Shown: piece after piece, positions 32,667 through 43,324 of the stretch
Layout of the letters: the number at the start of each line of letters is the position of its first letter
Position numbering within the stretch: the first letter of the stretch is position 1
NCBI GenBank assembly: GCA_029246685.1
Contig: JAQWMR010000010.1
Location: forward strand, 372,001 to 436,000
DNA: 64,000 bases
Direction: 5' to 3'
DNA from: Acidimicrobiales bacterium
GTDB taxonomy: Bacteria; Actinomycetota; Acidimicrobiia; Acidimicrobiales; Aldehydirespiratoraceae
The notes under the pieces: model-generated
The model's database searches: none
Told to the model about the DNA's origin: nothing
The model's input: the letters and a program-made list of their open reading frames with translations, nothing else
Made by a program: the position numbers and the translations under genes

Positions 32667-32696
32667 TTGCCTCAGGAGTGCCGTTCCCGGTAGCTT
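32667..32696 (+). promoter_or_regulatory. promoter of the ATP synthase operon
   Basis: TTGCCT (32667-32672) and TAGCTT (32691-32696) are 18 bp apart. Transcription would start near 32703, leaving about 45 nt to the ATG at 32748. Confidence 0.5.
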
Positions 32697-32747
32697 GTGC
32701 ATGGATTCACGAGCGGCAATGGGGCCGTTCGGGAAGTCGAGGCTGCC

Positions 32748-33026
32748 ATGAGCGAGCGAGAGCAACGCAACTTGCGGGAGGGCGCCGGCGACGCTTTCTC
32801 CGCAGCGTTCGAGCTCATCGTCACACCGGCGATCTTCGGCCTGCTCGGCTGGGTCATCGACCGTCAGCTCGATCTCTTCCCGGTCTTCACCCTCGCACTC
32901 ACGTTCGTGGTCCTCACCTACGAGGTCTGGAAGCTCTACCGGAACTACTCGGACTCGATGGACATCGAGCTCGAAGCCCGCCGCGCCGCATTCCAGGAGA
33001 GCCGCGTGCAGGAGGGAACGCTGTGA
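32748..33026 (+). CDS. AtpZ/AtpI-family ATP synthase accessory protein
   Basis: A 92-residue membrane protein with two hydrophobic helices, AAFELIVTPAIFGLLGWVID and PVFTLALTFVVLTYEVWKLY, and charged ends. It heads the ATP synthase operon and overlaps the next gene by 4 nt (GTGA). AtpZ/AtpI-type proteins assist c-ring assembly or magnesium supply. The ATG at 32748 fits a GAGGC ribosome binding site. A GTG at 32697 would add 17 residues but sits immediately after the -10 box. Confidence 0.72.
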   Translation: MSEREQRNLREGAGDAFSAAFELIVTPAIFGLLGWVIDRQLDLFPVFTLALTFVVLTYEVWKLYRNYSDSMDIELEARRAAFQESRVQEGTL

Positions 33027-33505
33027 ACGACCGCATGACCCCGTTCCCCTCCGGCGTCGACGCTGTGGCTCCTGAGCGCGAGATCGCGCGTGACCTCGCT
33101 GTCCGCACAGTGATCGTCGCCCCGGTCATGATCGCCGTGGGTGCGATCTTCTGGGGCTGGCACGGCGTCTGGTCGTCCGGCTACGCGCTGGCGATCGTGG
33201 CCGCCAACTTCCTGCTCGGTGCCGCCGCCATCACGTGGGGCGCAAAGTTCTCGCCGGCAATTCTTTTCGGCGCCGTCATGTTCGGATTCCTCGCTCGGCT
33301 CGGCATCATCACCGCAGCCGTGCTACCAATTCGCAACTCCGAATGGTTCGAGATCGTTCCGTTCGCGATCAGTCTTCTGGTCACACACCTCGGACTTCTC
33401 ACTTGGGAGGCTCGCCACGTTGCGGCGTCGCTTGCCTTCCCTGGTCTGAAGCCCGGAACCGCAGTCCTTTCCACCAACGATTCCTCCGCGGAGCGCTCAG
33501 CATGA
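33023..33505 (+). CDS. atpI: ATP synthase subunit I (AtpI) family protein
   Basis: A 160-residue membrane protein with four predicted helices (TVIVAPVMIAVGAIFWGW, YALAIVAANFLLGAAAI, ILFGAVMFGFLARLGIITAA, WFEIVPFAISLLVTHLGLL). Position directly before atpB and the helix layout fit the ATP synthase I family (PF03899), which assists c-ring assembly. The GTG start overlaps the upstream stop and follows GGAGGG. Its own stop overlaps the atpB start (ATGA). Confidence 0.78.
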   Translation: MNDRMTPFPSGVDAVAPEREIARDLAVRTVIVAPVMIAVGAIFWGWHGVWSSGYALAIVAANFLLGAAAITWGAKFSPAILFGAVMFGFLARLGIITAAVLPIRNSEWFEIVPFAISLLVTHLGLLTWEARHVAASLAFPGLKPGTAVLSTNDSSAERSA

Positions 33506-34281
33506 ACCTGCTCGCCCTCGAGTTTCCACCCGTCAACCACCTGTTTGACTGGCCGACGCTCTGGTTCGAAGACACCCCCTTTGCCCTGAACAAGGTGGGG
33601 CTCACCTACCTGTTCGCGATGGTCGTCACCATCGCGATCTTCTGGTTCGCCGGGGCCAAGCGAAACCGCATGGTGCCCGCCGGTGTGCAGCACGTCGCCG
33701 AGTCCGGCGTGAACTTCGTCGAGGAATCCGTGGTCATGCAGACCATCGGGCCCGACGGCAAGAAGTTCATGCCGTTCCTCACGACGATGTTCTTCTTCAT
33801 TCTCTTCTCGAACATCACCGAGGTCATCCCGTTCTGGCAGTTCCCGGCCAACTCCCGGATGGCGATGCCGCTCACCCTCGCGTTGCTGGTGTGGGTCCTT
33901 TACAACTTCCAGGGCGTCAAGCACCAGGGTCTGTTCGGCTACCTGAAGAACTCGATCTTCCCGCCCGGCGTTCCGATCGCGCTCTACGTCATCGTTGCGC
34001 CGATCGAGTTCGTCTCCACCTTCATCGTCCGGCCGTTCTCGCTCGCGATCCGGCTCTGGGCGAACATGGTCGCCGGCCACCTTCTGCTCGTCACGTTCGC
34101 GATCCTCTCGGCCACGATGTGGGGCTCCGGTGGCCTCGGCTACGGCGGCGCACTCGTCCTTTCCTTCCCGATGCTCATCCTCATGACCGGTTTCGAGATC
34201 CTCGTCTCGGTCCTGCAGGCGTTCATCTTCACCATTCTCACCGCCGTGTACATCGGCGGGTCCATGCACCCAGAACACTAA
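33502..34281 (+). CDS. atpB: ATP synthase F0 subunit a
   Basis: A 259-residue proton-channel subunit with about six membrane helices. The essential Arg that faces the c-ring is in PFSLAIRLWANMVAGHLLL, and the C-terminal helix contains FEILVSVLQAFIFTILTAVY with the conserved Gln. The ATG at 33502 overlaps the atpI stop. It forms the two proton half-channels with the c-ring at the membrane. Confidence 0.96.
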   Translation: MNLLALEFPPVNHLFDWPTLWFEDTPFALNKVGLTYLFAMVVTIAIFWFAGAKRNRMVPAGVQHVAESGVNFVEESVVMQTIGPDGKKFMPFLTTMFFFILFSNITEVIPFWQFPANSRMAMPLTLALLVWVLYNFQGVKHQGLFGYLKNSIFPPGVPIALYVIVAPIEFVSTFIVRPFSLAIRLWANMVAGHLLLVTFAILSATMWGSGGLGYGGALVLSFPMLILMTGFEILVSVLQAFIFTILTAVYIGGSMHPEH

Positions 34282-34566
<285 letters not shown>

Positions 34567-34612
34567 GTCGCAGCAGGATCAAGGAATTCGCATCAACGGT
34601 AAAGGTTCAACC

Positions 34613-35326
34613 ATGACACGAAGGATTCGGCAGATCGCCGGAGCGCTCGGCCTCACCGGCACCCTCTTGGTGCTGCTGGCCGCGCCTGCTGCGGCAAGCG
34701 GTGAGAGCATCGGCGGCTGCGCCGTCGAGGCGGCCGTCCACGCGGAAGAGGAGTACGGAAGTCTCCACGCCGTCGAAGAGGACAAGAAGCTCTTCGAAGA
34801 GCTCGAGAAGGAGATGGAAGGGTGCCTCGAGGCACCGAGCCCCATCATCCCCGAGGTCGACGAGATCATCTGGGGCGGCGCTGCCTTCCTCGTTCTCTTC
34901 TTCTTCATGGTCTGGAAGGGCATGCCTGCCGTCCAGGGCGCGATGAAGGACCGGGCCGACAAGATCGCTTCCGACCTCGACGCCGCCGATACGGCAAAGT
35001 CCGACGCCGCGAAGATCAAGGCTGACCACGAGGCTGCGCTCGCCGGCGCCAAGTCCGAGGCCAACCAGATCATCGAGGACGCTCGGGCTCAGGCCGACCA
35101 GCTCAAGGCCGAGCTCACCGCTCGGGCCAACGAGGAAGTTGCCGAGATGCGTACCCGTGCGGCGGCCGACGCCGATGCGGCTCGCTCCCAGGCCCTCAAC
35201 GATCTCCGAGGCGACGTCTCGGAGATCGCGATCGGTGCCGCCGAGCGAGTGATCGGGTCGAACCTCGACCGCGACGCTCAGAGTGCGCTGGTCGACGCCT
35301 ACATCGACGAGGTGGCTCGTGGCTGA
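34613..35326 (+). CDS. atpF: ATP synthase F0 subunit b with extra N-terminal extracytoplasmic segment
   Basis: A 237-residue stator subunit. From residue 82 on it is a normal b subunit: one helix (IIWGGAAFLVLFFFMVWKGM) and a long Ala/Glu/Lys-rich coiled coil ending in IAIGAAERVIGSNLD. Before that helix it has a signal-peptide-like start (residues 1-29, LTGTLLVLLAAPAAAS) and a Glu-rich segment (30-81) bounded by Cys36 and Cys71, which would face outside. Ordinary b subunits begin only a few residues before the helix. If the signal is cleaved, the outer segment remains attached to the stator. The 3' end overlaps atpH by 8 nt. Confidence 0.92.
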   Translation: MTRRIRQIAGALGLTGTLLVLLAAPAAASGESIGGCAVEAAVHAEEEYGSLHAVEEDKKLFEELEKEMEGCLEAPSPIIPEVDEIIWGGAAFLVLFFFMVWKGMPAVQGAMKDRADKIASDLDAADTAKSDAAKIKADHEAALAGAKSEANQIIEDARAQADQLKAELTARANEEVAEMRTRAAADADAARSQALNDLRGDVSEIAIGAAERVIGSNLDRDAQSALVDAYIDEVARG

Positions 35327-35849
35327 CGACCGGATCGGCGGCTACGCCGACGCTCTCCTGGCGGTTGCCGCCGCGGAGGGCGCCTCCGATGTCGTCGAAG
35401 ACGAGCTGTTTCGGGTCGCGGAAGCAGTCCGCTCGAACGACAACCTCCTTGCCACGCTCAGCGACCGGAACCTTCCGGTCGAGCGTCGCCAGGGCGTCGT
35501 CGAAGATCTCCTGGGCTCGAGCGCGCACCCCACCACAACGGCCCTCGTGTCGATGGTGGTGGGCACAGGTCGGGGGGCCGACCTGCCCGCAATTGTTGAT
35601 GAGACCGTCGCTCGAAGCGCGGCCGGTCGCAACGCCACCCTTGCCCGGGTGCGCTCTGCGATCGATCTCACCGACGACCAGAAGTCCCGCCTCGCGGCGG
35701 CCATCAAGTCCAAGACCGGCTCTGATGTCGAGATCCGTGTGGTCATCGACGAGAGCGTGCTCGGCGGCGTCATCACCGAAATCGGCGACGACGTCATCGA
35801 CGGAAGCGTCCGCAGCCGGATGACCCAGCTGCGCGAATCCTTCAGCTGA
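35319..35849 (+). CDS. atpH: ATP synthase F1 subunit delta
   Basis: A 176-residue peripheral stalk subunit. It begins [21 protein letters not shown], the usual N-terminal helix that binds the top of alpha, and ends with the C-terminal beta-alpha domain ([20 protein letters not shown], then a short helix) that contacts subunit b. The GTG at 35319 overlaps the atpF stop, so translation is coupled. Length and domain layout are normal. Confidence 0.92.
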   Translation: MADDRIGGYADALLAVAAAEGASDVVEDELFRVAEAVRSNDNLLATLSDRNLPVERRQGVVEDLLGSSAHPTTTALVSMVVGTGRGADLPAIVDETVARSAAGRNATLARVRSAIDLTDDQKSRLAAAIKSKTGSDVEIRVVIDESVLGGVITEIGDDVIDGSVRSRMTQLRESFS

Positions 35850-35877
35850 ACGAACGAGAGAAGTAGAGAGACACCAC

Positions 35878-37500
35878 ATGTCGGATCTCACCATCAACAC
35901 CGCAGACATCGCCGCAGCGATCAAGAGCAACCTCGACGACTTCTCGCCGAGCCTCGAGCAGACCACCGTTGGTCGTGTGCTGGAGGTCGGCGACGGCATC
36001 GCTCGCGTGTCGGGCCTGCCCGAAGCCGCAGTGAACGAGATGCTTCGCTTCGAGAACGGCCTCATCGGCCTCGCACTCAACCTCGACGAAGAGTCGATCG
36101 GCGCCGTTGTTCTGGGCGAAGTCGACGGCATCGAAGAGGGACAGACCGTGGTCGCCACGGGCGAGATCCTCTCGGTTCCGGTCGGCGACGGCCTCCTCGG
36201 CCGTGTCGTCAACCCGCTGGGTGAGCCCATCGACGGCAAGGGCGCACTCACCAACGTGCAGCCCCGCCGCATGGAGATCCAGGCCCCGGGGATCCTCGGC
36301 CGCAAGCCGGTGCACGAGCCCATGCAGACCGGCATCAAGGCGATCGACTCGCTGATCCCGGTCGGCCGTGGCCAGCGAGAGCTGATCATCGGTGACCGCA
36401 AGACCGGCAAGACCACCATTGCGCTCGACACGATCCTGAACCAGAAGGGTCTGGGCGTGAAGTGCATCTACGTGGCGATCGGCCAGAAGGCCTCCACGGT
36501 GGCCCAGAACGTCGCGACGCTCGAAGAGCTCGGCGCGATGGACTACACCACGATCGTGGTCGCTCCGGCCTCCGATCCGGCTCCGTTCAAGTTCCTTGCT
36601 CCCTACGGCGGTTGCGCCATGGGTCAGCACTGGATGGAGAACGGCGAGCATGCCCTCATCGTCTACGACGACCTTTCGAAGCAGGCCGAGGCCTACCGCC
36701 AGGTATCGCTGCTGCTGCGTCGTCCTCCGGGGCGCGAGGCATTCCCCGGCGACGTGTTCTACCTCCACTCCCGTCTTCTCGAGCGGGCAGCCAAGCTGTC
36801 CGACGAGCTGGGCGCCGGTTCCCTCACCGCCCTGCCGATCATCGAGACGAAGGCCGGCGACGTGTCCGCCTTCATCCCGACCAACGTGATCTCGATCACC
36901 GACGGTCAGATCTTCCTGCAGGACGACCTCTTCAAGTCCGGTATCCGCCCGGCTGTCGACGTGGGCATCTCGGTGTCTCGCGTGGGTGGTGCGGCGCAGG
37001 TGAAGGCCATGAAGACGGCCACCGGCACGCTGAAGGGCGACCTCGCCCAGTTCCGTGAGCTCGAGGCGTTCGCCGCCTTCGGTTCGGACCTGGATGCGGT
37101 GTCCAAGGCCCAGCTCGAGCGGGGCTACCGCCTCACCGAGCTGCTGAAGCAGGGCGTCAACACGCCGTACCCGGTCGACGAGCAGGCGGTGTCCATCTAT
37201 GCCGGCACCCGCGGCTACCTCGACTCGCTGCCCGTCGACGACGTGCTCCGCTTCGAAGCCGATCTGCTCGACTGGTTCCGTAGCCGTCACGGCGACGTGC
37301 TGAGCGAGATCAAGAACGAGGGAACGATCAGCGACGAGGACGCCTTCGAGGCTGCCATCAAGGACTTCGCCGATCAGTTCGTGCCCACGGTCGTCGAGGG
37401 TGAAGAACCCGACGCCGAGGAGCAGGGTGGTTCCACGTCGACCACAATCGACTCGGACGTCACCCTGCCCGAAGAAGACATCACCCGCGACGAGGCCTGA
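35878..37500 (+). CDS. atpA: ATP synthase F1 subunit alpha
   Basis: A 540-residue subunit of the catalytic hexamer, binding ATP at non-catalytic sites. The Walker A motif [11 protein letters not shown], the Arg finger region [11 protein letters not shown] and the beta-barrel N-terminus [17 protein letters not shown] are all present. The C-terminal ~40 residues (Glu/Asp-rich, from about residue 505) extend past the usual end of the family and look disordered. Confidence 0.97.
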   Translation: MSDLTINTADIAAAIKSNLDDFSPSLEQTTVGRVLEVGDGIARVSGLPEAAVNEMLRFENGLIGLALNLDEESIGAVVLGEVDGIEEGQTVVATGEILSVPVGDGLLGRVVNPLGEPIDGKGALTNVQPRRMEIQAPGILGRKPVHEPMQTGIKAIDSLIPVGRGQRELIIGDRKTGKTTIALDTILNQKGLGVKCIYVAIGQKASTVAQNVATLEELGAMDYTTIVVAPASDPAPFKFLAPYGGCAMGQHWMENGEHALIVYDDLSKQAEAYRQVSLLLRRPPGREAFPGDVFYLHSRLLERAAKLSDELGAGSLTALPIIETKAGDVSAFIPTNVISITDGQIFLQDDLFKSGIRPAVDVGISVSRVGGAAQVKAMKTATGTLKGDLAQFRELEAFAAFGSDLDAVSKAQLERGYRLTELLKQGVNTPYPVDEQAVSIYAGTRGYLDSLPVDDVLRFEADLLDWFRSRHGDVLSEIKNEGTISDEDAFEAAIKDFADQFVPTVVEGEEPDAEEQGGSTSTTIDSDVTLPEEDITRDEA

Positions 37501-37514
37501 GGTAACCGTCCAAC

Positions 37515-38693
37515 ATGCCAGGTGGTAAGGAGCGAGAGCTCAAGCGCCGGATCTCAAGCGTCCAATCGACGAAGAAGATCACGCGAGCGATGGAACTGAT
37601 TGCTGCGACGCGCGTCGTCAAGGCGATGCAGCGAGCGGACGCCTCGCGTCCCTACGCCCGTCAGATCACCTCGGTCATCGAGAACCTCGCCGCCGGTGGG
37701 GCGTCGGTCGATCATCCGCTCCTGCGGGAGGCCGACGAGGTCAAGAAGGTCGGCTTCATCGTGATGGCGGGCGACCGCGGTCTCGCCGGTGCCTACAACT
37801 CCAACCCGATCCGCGCCGCTGAGCGCCAGTTGATGTCCTACCAGACCGAGGGTGTCGACTACTCGCTGTTCTGCGTCGGAAAAAAGCCCACGGCGTATTT
37901 CAAGTTCCGCAACTACCGCGTGGACCACGCCTACGAGGGTTTCACCGCCGATCCCACGTACGAACACGCTCGCCGCATCGCCGACGACGTCGCCGATGCG
38001 TTCATCAGCGGCGAGGTCGACGCGGTGGAGTTGATCTACACCGAGTTCGTGTCCATGGGCACCCAGCGGGTGTCGGTGCGCAGCTTCCTTCCGCTGGAGA
38101 GCACCGCCGTTATGGCAGAGGCCGGTGGCGGGTCCGCCGAAGTCGCCGACTCGTTCGAGTTCGAGCCGTCCCCTGAGGCCGTGCTCGAGTCGCTCTTGCC
38201 CCGCTACATCGAGGCCCGCCTGTTCGGCGCCCTCCTCGACGGGGCCGCCTCCGAGCACGCCAACCGTCAGCGGGCCATGAAGTCCGCCACGGACAACGCC
38301 GAGGATCTCATCACGAGCCTCTCGCGTGAGATGAACGCGGCCCGTCAGGCCTCGATCACCACCGAGATCATGGAGATCGTGAGCGGTGCCGAGGCGCTTG
38401 GGTCAGGCGGCAACAAGGAAGACATCGCGGCGCTGATCTCCGAGGTGGTCGTCGCCACCTCCACTGCCGTTCTCGACCCCGGTCCCTTCGGTGAAGGCTC
38501 CCATGCCCCGCTGCCCGATGGCTCGGCCCCGGCCGGTTTCACCATCAAGGGCAATCAAGACTCGATGCTCTACCACCGCCCCGACAGCCGCAGCTACGCG
38601 GTCACCGGCGCGGAGGTCTGGTTCGACACACCCGAGCGAGCCGAAGCCGCTGGCTTCACGCTCGCCAACACGCACCCCAACGCGGATTCTTAG
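37515..38693 (+). CDS. atpG: ATP synthase F1 subunit gamma with C-terminal sunset-type domain
   Basis: A 392-residue central-stalk subunit. Residues 1-300 are a normal gamma: N-terminal helix RRISSVQSTKKITRAMELIA, the Rossmann-like middle VMAGDRGLAGAYNSN and the C-terminal helix of the coiled coil (LSREMNAARQASITTEIMEI). After this the protein should end, but about 85 residues follow: a linker and a compact domain at 339-392 reading FTIKGNQDSMLYHRPDS and EVWFDTPERAEAAGF. That pattern matches the small 'sunset' domain found attached to ribosomal and other proteins in actinobacteria. Its role on a rotating subunit is unknown. Confidence 0.93.
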   Translation: MPGGKERELKRRISSVQSTKKITRAMELIAATRVVKAMQRADASRPYARQITSVIENLAAGGASVDHPLLREADEVKKVGFIVMAGDRGLAGAYNSNPIRAAERQLMSYQTEGVDYSLFCVGKKPTAYFKFRNYRVDHAYEGFTADPTYEHARRIADDVADAFISGEVDAVELIYTEFVSMGTQRVSVRSFLPLESTAVMAEAGGGSAEVADSFEFEPSPEAVLESLLPRYIEARLFGALLDGAASEHANRQRAMKSATDNAEDLITSLSREMNAARQASITTEIMEIVSGAEALGSGGNKEDIAALISEVVVATSTAVLDPGPFGEGSHAPLPDGSAPAGFTIKGNQDSMLYHRPDSRSYAVTGAEVWFDTPERAEAAGFTLANTHPNADS

Positions 38694-40160
<1,467 letters not shown>

Positions 40161-40165
40161 GCACG

Positions 40166-40570
40166 ATGTTCGACGTCCAGGTCGTCTCTCCTGAATCGGT
40201 GTCCTACACCGGTGAGGCCGAGATGGTCATCGCGCGCACGGTCGACGGTGGCGACATCGCCTTCCAGACCGGTCACGTGCCCTTCATCGGCACGCTCGCG
40301 GTTTGGTCGGTCGACGTCGTGAAGGCCGAGGGTGATCGCGACACGTTCGCCGTGCACCGGGGCTTCGTTCAGGTCAGCGGCACGTCCGTCACGATCCTCA
40401 GCGACGTCTCCGAGGTGGCCGACGAGATCGACGTCGCCCGCGCCCAGGCCGCCAAAGAGCGAGCCGAAGCGGTGCTCAGCGCGGATGCCGAGGACGAAGG
40501 CGCTCTCGCCGACCTCGGCCGGGCCGAGCTACGCCTCCGCGTGGCCGCCGGCGAGCCCGCTTCTCACTGA
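40166..40570 (+). CDS. atpC: ATP synthase F1 subunit epsilon
   Basis: A 134-residue subunit with the N-terminal beta-sandwich (FDVQVVSPESVSYTGEAEMV, DIAFQTGHVPFIGTL) and the C-terminal helical hairpin (ARAQAAKERAEAVLS, LADLGRAELRLRVAAG), which inhibits ATP hydrolysis in many bacteria. Starts 5 nt after atpD and is the last gene of the operon. The convergent PPK2 gene ends 9 nt further on, and no strong terminator is seen between. Confidence 0.94.
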   Translation: MFDVQVVSPESVSYTGEAEMVIARTVDGGDIAFQTGHVPFIGTLAVWSVDVVKAEGDRDTFAVHRGFVQVSGTSVTILSDVSEVADEIDVARAQAAKERAEAVLSADAEDEGALADLGRAELRLRVAAGEPASH

Positions 40571-40579
40571 GCGACCCGT

Positions 40580-41383
40580 CTAGACGATCTCGATCTCGGT
40601 GAGGCCGTCTTCGGCTTCCGGGAACGACATGTCGAGCCCCTCGAGGGTGTCGACGAGGACCTGGCTGATCAGCCGGTTTCGGAACCACTTGCGGTCGGCC
40701 GGGATCACGTACCAGGGCGCGTCCTCAGTGCTCGTCTTTTCGAGCATCACGCGGAACGCCTCCTGGTATTCGTCCCAGTGCTTGCGTTCCTTCAGGTCGC
40801 ATGAGTCGAACTTCCAGTTCTTGTGCGGCTCGTCGAGCCGGTCCTGGAGCCGCTCGCGCTGCTCGTCCTTGGAGATGTGGAGGAAGAACTTCAGGATCGT
40901 GGTGCCTTCATCGGCAAGAAGCTGCTCGAACGCGTTGATGTGGCCGTAGCGGCGCGACCACCGCTGCTCGGGGACGTAGTTGTGGACGCGGACCACGAGG
41001 ACGTCCTCTTAGTGCTAGCGGTTGAAGATCGTGATCTCGCCGGTCTTCGGGGTGTGCTCGTGCACCCGCCACAAGTAGTCGTGACCGAGCTCCTCATCGG
41101 TCGGGCGCTTGAACGACGTCACCTTCACGCCTTGCGGGTTGAGCTTGTCGAAGACGTGACGGATCGTCCCGTCCTTGCCGCCGGTGTCGGTTGCCTGGAT
41201 GACGACGAGCACTTTGTGCTTGCCCTCGGCGTAGAGCAGCTCCTGGAGCTCCTCCAAACGGTCGTTCAGGTCGTCTGTTGTGTCTTCGGCGTCGTCTCGG
41301 TCGAGTCCGCCGTCATCGTCCGTCTGCCAGTCCCCGAGATAGACCTTCTGACCAGGGAGAACGCGGTACGCCTGTGGACTCAT
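40580..41383 (-). pseudogene. polyphosphate kinase 2 (PPK2) gene with two in-frame stops
   Basis: The frame from ATG 41383 encodes a PPK2-family protein of 267 residues. It has AYRVLPGQKVYLGDW, the P-loop VVIQATDTGGKDG and LWRVHEHTPKTGEITIFNR. Codon 123 is then TAG (41017-41015) and codon 125 is TAA (41011-41009), in the stretch that should read RSHYED. From EDVLVVRVHNYVP on, the remainder is intact to RKWFRNRLISQVLVDTL. So both halves are conserved and only Ser and Tyr of one motif are replaced by stops. PPK2 transfers phosphate between polyphosphate and nucleotides. A true pseudogene or clustered base errors are the alternatives; a restart at GTG 40996 would give only a C-terminal half. Confidence 0.75.
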
Positions 41384-41462
41384 CCGCACAGCTTGCTTGA
41401 TCTTTTGACCGAATGTGCCGACAGGGGAGTGGAGTCCAAATCCGTTCCGGGAGGTGTGTGGG

Positions 41463-42293
41463 GTGTCGCCCACCGAAAGAACTACTCGCGCAACCGAGGT
41501 TGCGCTCGCTGAAGAGTTTCGTGATGCCATCGAGGATGCGCGCGGTCGGGTGACCGCCGTACTCGAACCGGCCTGCCCCACGCCTGCGTTCCTGCAGGCG
41601 CTGCGGAGCGAAGTCGAGCGCGCCGCCGCGCAGCCCGACGCGGTGCCCTATCCGGAACTCGCGGATGCGGACACGTACTGGGAGGCGACCGTCAAGCCAC
41701 AGAGCCGATCGCTACGCGACGCGGTCGGTGCGATCGTCGAGTGGCTCGAGCAACGCATCATCACAACCATGGGAGTCGCGGAGACCGATCTGAAGTCCCT
41801 CGTCGACGCGGCTGCCGCTGAGCCCGGCCCGGATCCGGCCCCGCTGCGGGCCATGATCGCGGACGAGATCGATGCGCGATGTCGAGAGCTTCATCACCAG
41901 ATGGCCGAGGTGCTGAGCGTCCTCCCGCAGAGCAACCCGATTCAGGACGCTCGCTGCTGCGCCGACGAGGCCATGCGAGCGCGAGCGACGTCAGATGTCG
42001 AGTCGCTGAAGGCCGCCTACCTGCGAGATGCGGGAGGCGACGAGTCGGACCAGCAGTTCGCGGAGCAGCAGTGGTCCGAGACGTTCGCCGAGCGGGTCGC
42101 CCATCGGTGCTCGTTGCTCGCGGCGCAGGGTCCGTGGCGCCACCAGGAGTTCGCGCTCGTCGGCTATGAACGTGCTCGTACGGAGGCTGAGCGGATCGTC
42201 GAGGAATCGGCGAGCCGACTCCAGGCGCCGCTGCGCGGCCTGCACCAGCTCCTGCTGGAGCGCTACGACTCTGCCGTGACTATCTCGGTCTGA
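41463..42293 (+). CDS. hypothetical helical protein
   Basis: A 276-residue protein from a GTG placed 9 nt after GGGAGG. It is acidic and almost entirely helical in appearance, with long Ala/Glu/Arg-rich stretches (for example ERTTRATEVALAEEFRDAIE and QFAEQQWSETFAERVAHR), and no membrane segment. Cysteines are scattered (PACPTP, DARCREL, DARCCAD, HRCSLL). Divergent from the PPK2 gene with 79 nt between starts. No family recognised. Confidence 0.55.
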   Translation: MSPTERTTRATEVALAEEFRDAIEDARGRVTAVLEPACPTPAFLQALRSEVERAAAQPDAVPYPELADADTYWEATVKPQSRSLRDAVGAIVEWLEQRIITTMGVAETDLKSLVDAAAAEPGPDPAPLRAMIADEIDARCRELHHQMAEVLSVLPQSNPIQDARCCADEAMRARATSDVESLKAAYLRDAGGDESDQQFAEQQWSETFAERVAHRCSLLAAQGPWRHQEFALVGYERARTEAERIVEESASRLQAPLRGLHQLLLERYDSAVTISV

Positions 42294-42296
42294 TGC

Positions 42297-43289
42297 TCAG
42301 GAGTAGTCGACGGCGCTGAACTCGCCCAGCTTGTCGATCTGATGGTGCGCCTCCACCTTGCGGACGGTGCGCGACCGGGACCGCATGACGAGTGAGTCCG
42401 TGTGGCAGCCACGGCTGTCGAAGTGGACGCCCTTGAGCAGGTCGCCGTCAGTGATGCCGGTCGCGGCGAAGAAGCAGTCGTCGCTACGAACGAGGTCGTC
42501 GGCGGTGAGCACCTGGCTCAGGTCGTAGCCCGCGTCGATCGCCTCGGTGCGCTCGCGCTCGTTGCGAGGCCAGAGCCGGCCGAGCTGCTCGCCGCCCATG
42601 GACTTCAGCGCGGCGGCGGTGATGACGCCCTCGGGCGTGCCGCCGATGCCGAAGAGAATGTCGGCCCCGGATTCGGGCCACGCAGTGCTGATCGCACCGG
42701 CGACGTCGCCGTCCGGAATCAGGCGGATTCGAGCGCCCGCTTCGCGAACCTCGGCGATGATCTCCTCGTGGCGATCACGGTCGAGGACGACCGCGGTGAG
42801 GTCGCGCACAGACTCCCGCTTCGCCTCCGCGACTGCCTGCAGGTTCTCGGTGACGGACATCTCCATGCTGATCACGCCGGCGGCCTGGGGGCCGACGGCG
42901 ATCTTCTCCATGTAGACGCACGGTCCCGGGTCGAACATCGATCCGCGGGGGGCGACCGCGATGACGGCGATCGCGTTGCCTCGTCCGAGTGCCGTGAGGG
43001 TGGTGCCGTCGATCGGGTCCACGGCGATGTCGGTCTGCGGAGGGCTACCGTCGCCGATCTTCTCGCCGTTGTAGAGCATCGGCGCTTCGTCCTTCTCGCC
43101 CTCGCCGATCACGACGATGCCGTCCATCGGGACGGTGTCGAGAACGACACGCATGGCGTCGACCGCGGCGCCATCAGCGCCTTCCTTGTCGCCACGGCCC
43201 ATCCAGCGGGACGCCGCCATCGCGGCGGCTTCGGTGACACGCACGAGCTCGAGCGCGAGGTTGCGATCCGGGAGATCCTGATTCGTCAT
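42297..43289 (-). CDS. glpX: fructose-1,6-bisphosphatase, class II (GlpX)
   Basis: A 330-residue metal-dependent phosphatase of gluconeogenesis. The inositol-phosphatase-type metal motifs are visible as [13 protein letters not shown] and [20 protein letters not shown], and [16 protein letters not shown] is the substrate-phosphate loop. Actinobacteria typically rely on this class. The start [18 protein letters not shown] at 43289 matches the family; longer starts add Arg-rich shadow sequence. Convergent with the hypothetical gene ending at 42293. Confidence 0.94.
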   Translation of the reverse strand: MTNQDLPDRNLALELVRVTEAAAMAASRWMGRGDKEGADGAAVDAMRVVLDTVPMDGIVVIGEGEKDEAPMLYNGEKIGDGSPPQTDIAVDPIDGTTLTALGRGNAIAVIAVAPRGSMFDPGPCVYMEKIAVGPQAAGVISMEMSVTENLQAVAEAKRESVRDLTAVVLDRDRHEEIIAEVREAGARIRLIPDGDVAGAISTAWPESGADILFGIGGTPEGVITAAALKSMGGEQLGRLWPRNERERTEAIDAGYDLSQVLTADDLVRSDDCFFAATGITDGDLLKGVHFDSRGCHTDSLVMRSRSRTVRKVEAHHQIDKLGEFSAVDYS

Positions 43290-43324
43290 TCTGGGAACGG
43301 TAGCCGCCGCCACGGCGTGCGAGG

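Noticed and set aside
41009..41017. The PPK2 stops as a second recoding event
   Set aside because: The two stops are different codons (TAG and TAA), replacing Ser and Tyr; this does not fit any known recoding. Mutation or base error is simpler.
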